Source: S012-113 sp965368405 (lineage in GTDB: Bacteria > Bacteroidota > Bacteroidia > Cytophagales > Cyclobacteriaceae). Taken from it: a DNA stretch of 9,688 nt. Shown here in pieces: positions 6,970-9,688 of the stretch. The stretch's first letter is position 1. Every line of letters begins with the position of its first letter. Location of the stretch: positions 1-9,688 of the forward strand of contig CBDUMS010000107.1 of NCBI GenBank assembly GCA_965368405.1, in the 5' to 3' direction. The notes beneath the pieces were generated by a model. That model worked only from the letters and a program-made list of their open reading frames with translations, had not been told where the DNA came from and did not search any database. Both the position numbers and the translations under genes were made by a program.

Positions 6970-8202
6970 ATGAATCTTACTCAAAATATAAAAGAGGGGC
7001 TCAGCGCAATTCAGGCCAACCTGCTTCGTAGTGTTTTAACAGCCATGATTGTGGCGATAGGAATTACTTCGTTAGTAGGTATTTTAACGGCTATTGATGG
7101 TATTCAAGCTACTATTAGCGATAGTTTTTCGAGCCTTGGTGCTAACTCGTTCTCGATTCAGGTTAAGCGATCGCAAGGCAGACAGCGTGGCCGGACAGGT
7201 AAACGTTATCCTCCCATCACCTATAAAGAGGCGATGCAGTTTAAACAAAAATATAAAGTGCCAGGATCGGTTAGTGTTTCTACATTTATCACCAGCATTG
7301 CAGAAATTAAAAGGCTTTCTAAAAAGACAAACCCTAATATTAGTGTAGTAGCAGGCAATGAAAACTATATTTACCAGGAAGGTTTGGACATCGAAGATGG
7401 TAGAAATTTTAGTAGCATCGAAGTACAATACGGCACGAATGTAGCGGTTATTGGTAGTGAGATGGTAGACATTCTATTTGATGAGAACGAAGACCCACTT
7501 AAAGGCGAGATAACTGTTCTTGGCACACGTTATAGGGTTGTAGGCGTACTTAGCGAACAAGGAGCTATGGATGGTGGCAGCCCCGACCGTCGCGTGATCA
7601 TTCCGTTACAGAGCGGACGTGCATTAGCAGCTGGGCGAACCCTTAGATTTAGTATTGATGTACTTGTTAATAATTCTATAAGTATGGATATGGCCATGGG
7701 AGAGGCATCAGGAATTATGCGATTGGTCCGTCGTGACCCTCTGGGCAAGGAATCGTTTGAAGTACGCAAAAGCGAATCACTCGCCGAGACACTCTCAGAC
7801 ATTACAGGTTACCTAAGAATTGGAGGATTAGGCATTGGCTTTATTACCTTAATAGGAGCTTCAATCGGTTTAATGAATATCATGATGGTTTCTGTGACTG
7901 AACGTACGCGAGAAATTGGTATAAGAAAAGCACTTGGCGCAACACCAAAAATTATTAGGCAACAGTTTATTATTGAGGCTATTGTGGTTTGTCAACTCGG
8001 CGGTATTTTAGGCGTAATTTTAGGGATAGCCATAGGAAATATTGTGACCAGTGCCATTGGTGATGATATTACCTTTATCATTCCATGGCTGTGGATTTTC
8101 CTTGCTTTTGGCTTAGGCGTAGTCGTAGGCTTGGGATCTGGATATTATCCAGCATGGAAGGCCAGCAGGCTCGATCCGATCGAATCGCTACGATTTGAAT
8201 AA
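6970..8202 (+). CDS. ABC transporter permease, MacB/FtsX family
   Basis: A 410-residue inner-membrane protein with the MacB-type layout. TM1 is at about 20-42. A large periplasmic core domain spans about 45-275, including a basic, Arg/Lys-rich stretch at 66-79. Three more transmembrane segments follow at about 283-308, 335-360 and 370-393. The FtsX signature TERTREIGIRKALGAT is at 310-325, in the cytoplasmic loop that contacts the ATPase, and the typical ending YYPAWKASRLDPIESLRFE is at 392-410. Such permeases pair with a separate ATPase to drive mechanotransmission in export or envelope remodelling, not classical import. No ATPase gene is in the window, so the partner must be encoded elsewhere. 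The ATG at 6970 gives the usual MN...IKEGL start. The gene lies 21 nt upstream of the secreted beta-sandwich gene and is probably cotranscribed with it. Substrate unknown. Confidence 0.92.
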   Translation: MNLTQNIKEGLSAIQANLLRSVLTAMIVAIGITSLVGILTAIDGIQATISDSFSSLGANSFSIQVKRSQGRQRGRTGKRYPPITYKEAMQFKQKYKVPGSVSVSTFITSIAEIKRLSKKTNPNISVVAGNENYIYQEGLDIEDGRNFSSIEVQYGTNVAVIGSEMVDILFDENEDPLKGEITVLGTRYRVVGVLSEQGAMDGGSPDRRVIIPLQSGRALAAGRTLRFSIDVLVNNSISMDMAMGEASGIMRLVRRDPLGKESFEVRKSESLAETLSDITGYLRIGGLGIGFITLIGASIGLMNIMMVSVTERTREIGIRKALGATPKIIRQQFIIEAIVVCQLGGILGVILGIAIGNIVTSAIGDDITFIIPWLWIFLAFGLGVVVGLGSGYYPAWKASRLDPIESLRFE

Positions 8203-8223
8203 TTGAATTTGTACATTTGATTA

Positions 8224-9057
8224 GTGAGAAAACTAATCATCTTCGGGCTAATCCTTATCAGCAACGTTTCAGTTTTTGCTCAGGAAATTATGATTTCAGG
8301 TGTTTACCGTGGCAAAGACCTATTTGTTCAAAATCCGTATACAAATGTTGAAGGTAGTTTTTGCATCGAATATATTGCCGTGAACGATGTTCATGTAATA
8401 GATCAACCTTCAACTTCGGCAGTGCGTATCGATTTAAGCGACTACGCACTAGAAGATTCCATAAAAGTCTTTATAAAACATCACAGTATTTGTAAACCCC
8501 GCGTGCTTAACTCTGAGGTATTAGTAGGAGGGAACCAGTTTAGCTTTATTCAGATTATGGCCGACGACGCCGCGATATCGTGGATAACGACAGGTGAAAT
8601 CCCTGGTTTTGGATATTATATCGTAGAGAAACTCAAGCTGGATGGATGGTTTCCTGTAGATACTATTAAAGCAAAGGGTAACTTAGATAATAACCAGTAT
8701 AGTGTTGGCGTAGATCATTACGCCGGAGAAAACCGGTTTAAGCTTCACTACTATAATGGAGACCGGGTTTTATCTTCAGATGAATTTGAGTTTTATTCCA
8801 GCCTGGAGCCAATAACCTATTTTCCGGAGGATAATATATATGAGTTAATAAATCTAAGTCGACCTACGGATTATGTAATAAAGAATTATCTAGGGCAGGT
8901 TTTGATGCAGGGTTATGGACAGGACATTGTTGTTTTTGGACTTCCATATGGGGAGCTAACTTTAGTTATTGAAAACAGAGAGGAAACAATCTTCAGACCT
9001 GAACCAGAGATAATTGATCGGCCGAAGAAGAAGCCGAAAAAGACAGGAAGATATTAG
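8224..9057 (+). CDS. Secreted protein with fibronectin-like module and type IX sorting-domain-like C-terminal region
   Basis: A 277-residue exported protein of unknown function. The start is GTG at 8224; an in-frame TGA at 8218 rules out an earlier start, and GTG preserves a clean signal peptide (MRKLIIFGLILISNVSVFAQ, cut after residue 20). Residues about 21-105 form a beta-rich domain with Cys47 and Cys90. Residues about 115-190 follow the pattern of the fibronectin-like module found before type IX secretion tails: AISWITTGEIPGFGYY...VEKLKLDGWF...ENRFKLHYYNGD. Residues about 205-257 (YVIKNYLGQVLMQGYG...VFGLPYGELTLVI) look like the type A sorting-domain fold, which normally ends the protein. 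Here it is followed by a charged tail ending RPKKKPKKTGRY. A location at the outer membrane or cell surface is therefore inferred, not shown. Probably cotranscribed with the permease upstream. The stop overlaps the convergent TerB-like gene by 4 nt. Confidence 0.78.
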   Translation: MRKLIIFGLILISNVSVFAQEIMISGVYRGKDLFVQNPYTNVEGSFCIEYIAVNDVHVIDQPSTSAVRIDLSDYALEDSIKVFIKHHSICKPRVLNSEVLVGGNQFSFIQIMADDAAISWITTGEIPGFGYYIVEKLKLDGWFPVDTIKAKGNLDNNQYSVGVDHYAGENRFKLHYYNGDRVLSSDEFEFYSSLEPITYFPEDNIYELINLSRPTDYVIKNYLGQVLMQGYGQDIVVFGLPYGELTLVIENREETIFRPEPEIIDRPKKKPKKTGRY

Positions 9058-9464
9058 CTGATTTTTGCCGAATGAGGTAGAGCCCTTATTGCTTGCTCAA
9101 TTTGTTTCGCAGATTGCCAGTGATTGTTTTTAAGGGCGTCAATTATGGTATCGATATCCTTTTTATGAAATCCTAAACGTAACGCAATATCTTCACAAAG
9201 GATTATTTCTGATGGCAGAACTTTTTCGTCAATGATCATCAGGGACAGGCTATCGCACATATATTCTACTGCTTTATTATAGGATAGAGCGCCAAGACTA
9301 CCAATAGCGTCGGGTTGATCAATTAAAGCATTTATTTCATCTTTCGATACCCCATTGCGTTCAGCAATATCATAAATAAAGGATTTCTCAACCTTCGCAA
9401 ACTCTCCGTCTATATTAGCCAGATGAATGAGAATGCTTAACTTCTTTTTGACTAAAGGATTCAT
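9054..9464 (-). CDS. TerB-like small helical protein
   Basis: A 136-residue soluble, mainly helical protein without signal peptide. It resembles the TerB/DjlA-N fold: two similar halves each carry an acidic turn, LANIDGEFAKVEKSFI (15-30, with Asp19 and Glu21) and MIIDEKVLPSEIILCEDI (76-93, with Asp79 and Glu86), which in TerB form metal-binding sites. Single-domain TerB-like proteins are common in Bacteroidota and usually lack the other ter genes. No terZ, terC or terD is nearby, so tellurite resistance should not be inferred. The ATG at 9464 is the natural start. Its upstream region is shared, head to head, with the tRNA promoter. Stop codons of this gene and its convergent neighbour interlock at 9054-9057. 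Function unknown. Confidence 0.75.
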   Translation of the reverse strand: MNPLVKKKLSILIHLANIDGEFAKVEKSFIYDIAERNGVSKDEINALIDQPDAIGSLGALSYNKAVEYMCDSLSLMIIDEKVLPSEIILCEDIALRLGFHKKDIDTIIDALKNNHWQSAKQIEQAIRALPHSAKIS

Positions 9465-9500
9465 AATTTATTATAGCTTAAAATTAATCATATTGTGGCA

Positions 9501-9532
9501 TTGTGTAATCATTTATAATGATACTATATTTG
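9501..9532 (+). promoter_or_regulatory. Promoter of the tRNA gene
   Basis: TTG (9501-9503) is followed after 21 nt by TATATTTG (9525-9532), an exact TAnnTTTG match with -33/-7 spacing close to the Bacteroidota optimum. A second TTG lies at 9493-9495. Transcription would start near 9539, leaving a leader of about 84 nt before the tRNA. Confidence 0.7.
9508..9522. repeat. Perfect inverted repeat between the promoter elements of the tRNA gene
   Basis: ATCATT, a 3-nt centre TAT, then AATGAT. It fills most of the spacer between the TTG and TATATTTG elements, and lies about 45 nt upstream of the divergent TerB-like ATG. Operator or AT-rich chance. Confidence 0.4.
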
Positions 9533-9596
9533 CACTCCGTTTTTAAGCCATGCTAGAAGTGGTTTAGGTAATGTGTAAGTTACAGCAGATTTTGTA

Positions 9597-9616
9597 GAAA
9601 CGAAAATTTGCGTTTC
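9597..9616. repeat. Inverted repeat in the pre-tRNA leader
   Basis: GAAACG (9597-9602) and CGTTTC (9611-9616) flank AAAATTTG. The repeat ends 6 nt before the mature tRNA 5' end, so the leader could fold a short hairpin next to the RNase P cut site. Confidence 0.4.
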
Positions 9617-9622
9617 AGTTAT

Positions 9623-9688
9623 GGCGAGGTAGCTCAGTTGGTTAGAGCGCAGGATTCATAACCCTGAGGTCACGGGTTCAACTCCCGT
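9623..9688 (+). tRNA. tRNA-Met (anticodon CAT), 3' end outside the window
   Basis: The cloverleaf can be read directly. The 5' acceptor strand GGCGAGG is at 9623-9629, followed by TA and the D-arm GCTC/GAGC with AGTTGGTTA loop. The anticodon stem-loop is CAGGA-TTCATAA-CCCTG with CAT at 9657-9659, the variable loop is AGGTC, and the T-arm ACGGG-TTCAACT-CCCGT ends exactly at 9688. The 3' acceptor strand and discriminator base are missing. It lacks the initiator's three G-C pairs at the anticodon stem base, so it is an elongator type. A CAT anticodon could also mark tRNA-Ile2 (lysidine-modified); Met is preferred on overall likeness. The pair next to the loop is A9654 opposite C9662, a mismatch. 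Confidence 0.9.

Noticed and set aside
7084..7428. 114-codon open frame on the minus strand inside the permease gene
   Set aside because: Its composition is that of a reverse-complement shadow of the periplasmic domain, with no recognisable domain.
9054..9464. Tellurite-resistance function for the TerB-like gene
   Set aside because: Only the fold is suggested by sequence. No other ter gene is nearby, and single TerB-like domains occur in many unrelated contexts.
9539..9622. A second small RNA gene between the promoter and the tRNA
   Set aside because: No cloverleaf, terminator or recognisable RNA motif; it is simply the tRNA leader as far as I can see.

Overview
The window looks like ordinary chromosome from a member of the Bacteroidota, most likely a marine-type Cytophagales relative; I cannot name the genus. 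The grounds are the gene families (tricorn-type protease, a secreted protein with the fibronectin-like module and C-terminal fold seen in type IX secretion clients, a MacB/FtsX-type permease, a secreted protein often mislabelled asparagine synthetase B), moderately AT-rich DNA, an apparent lack of Shine-Dalgarno sequences, and several matches to the Bacteroidota -7 element TAnnTTTG.

Layout, left to right. (1) Bases 1-2445, plus strand: the C-terminal 814 residues of a tricorn-family protease whose 5' end lies outside the window. (2) Bases 2449-4330, minus strand: a cyclic 2,3-diphosphoglycerate synthetase-like P-loop protein, then a hairpin terminator, then a QueD/6-pyruvoyl-tetrahydropterin synthase homologue. 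(3) Bases 4331-4608: a divergent intergenic region. (4) Bases 4609-5526, plus strand: an LpxL/HtrB-type lipid A acyltransferase. (5) Bases 5528-6793, minus strand: a secreted glutamine-amidotransferase-like protein. (6) Bases 6970-9057, plus strand: a likely two-gene unit of an ABC transporter permease and a secreted beta-sandwich protein. (7) Bases 9054-9464, minus strand: a small TerB-like protein. (8) Bases 9501-9688, plus strand: a strong-looking promoter and a tRNA with anticodon CAT, cut by the right edge just after its T-stem.

The genes do not form one pathway. Shared themes are the cell envelope (acyltransferase, permease, secreted proteins) and peptide turnover (tricorn). All three convergent gene pairs are packed tail to tail (3-nt gap, 1-nt gap, 4-nt overlap) with no hairpin terminator between them. 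I found no mobile element, CRISPR array, phage gene or defence system, and nothing I would call a new system. The points most worth following are the bacterial cDPGS-like protein, the mislabelled amidotransferase-like secreted protein, the type IX-like protein with an unusual lysine-rich tail, and the compact convergent junctions.
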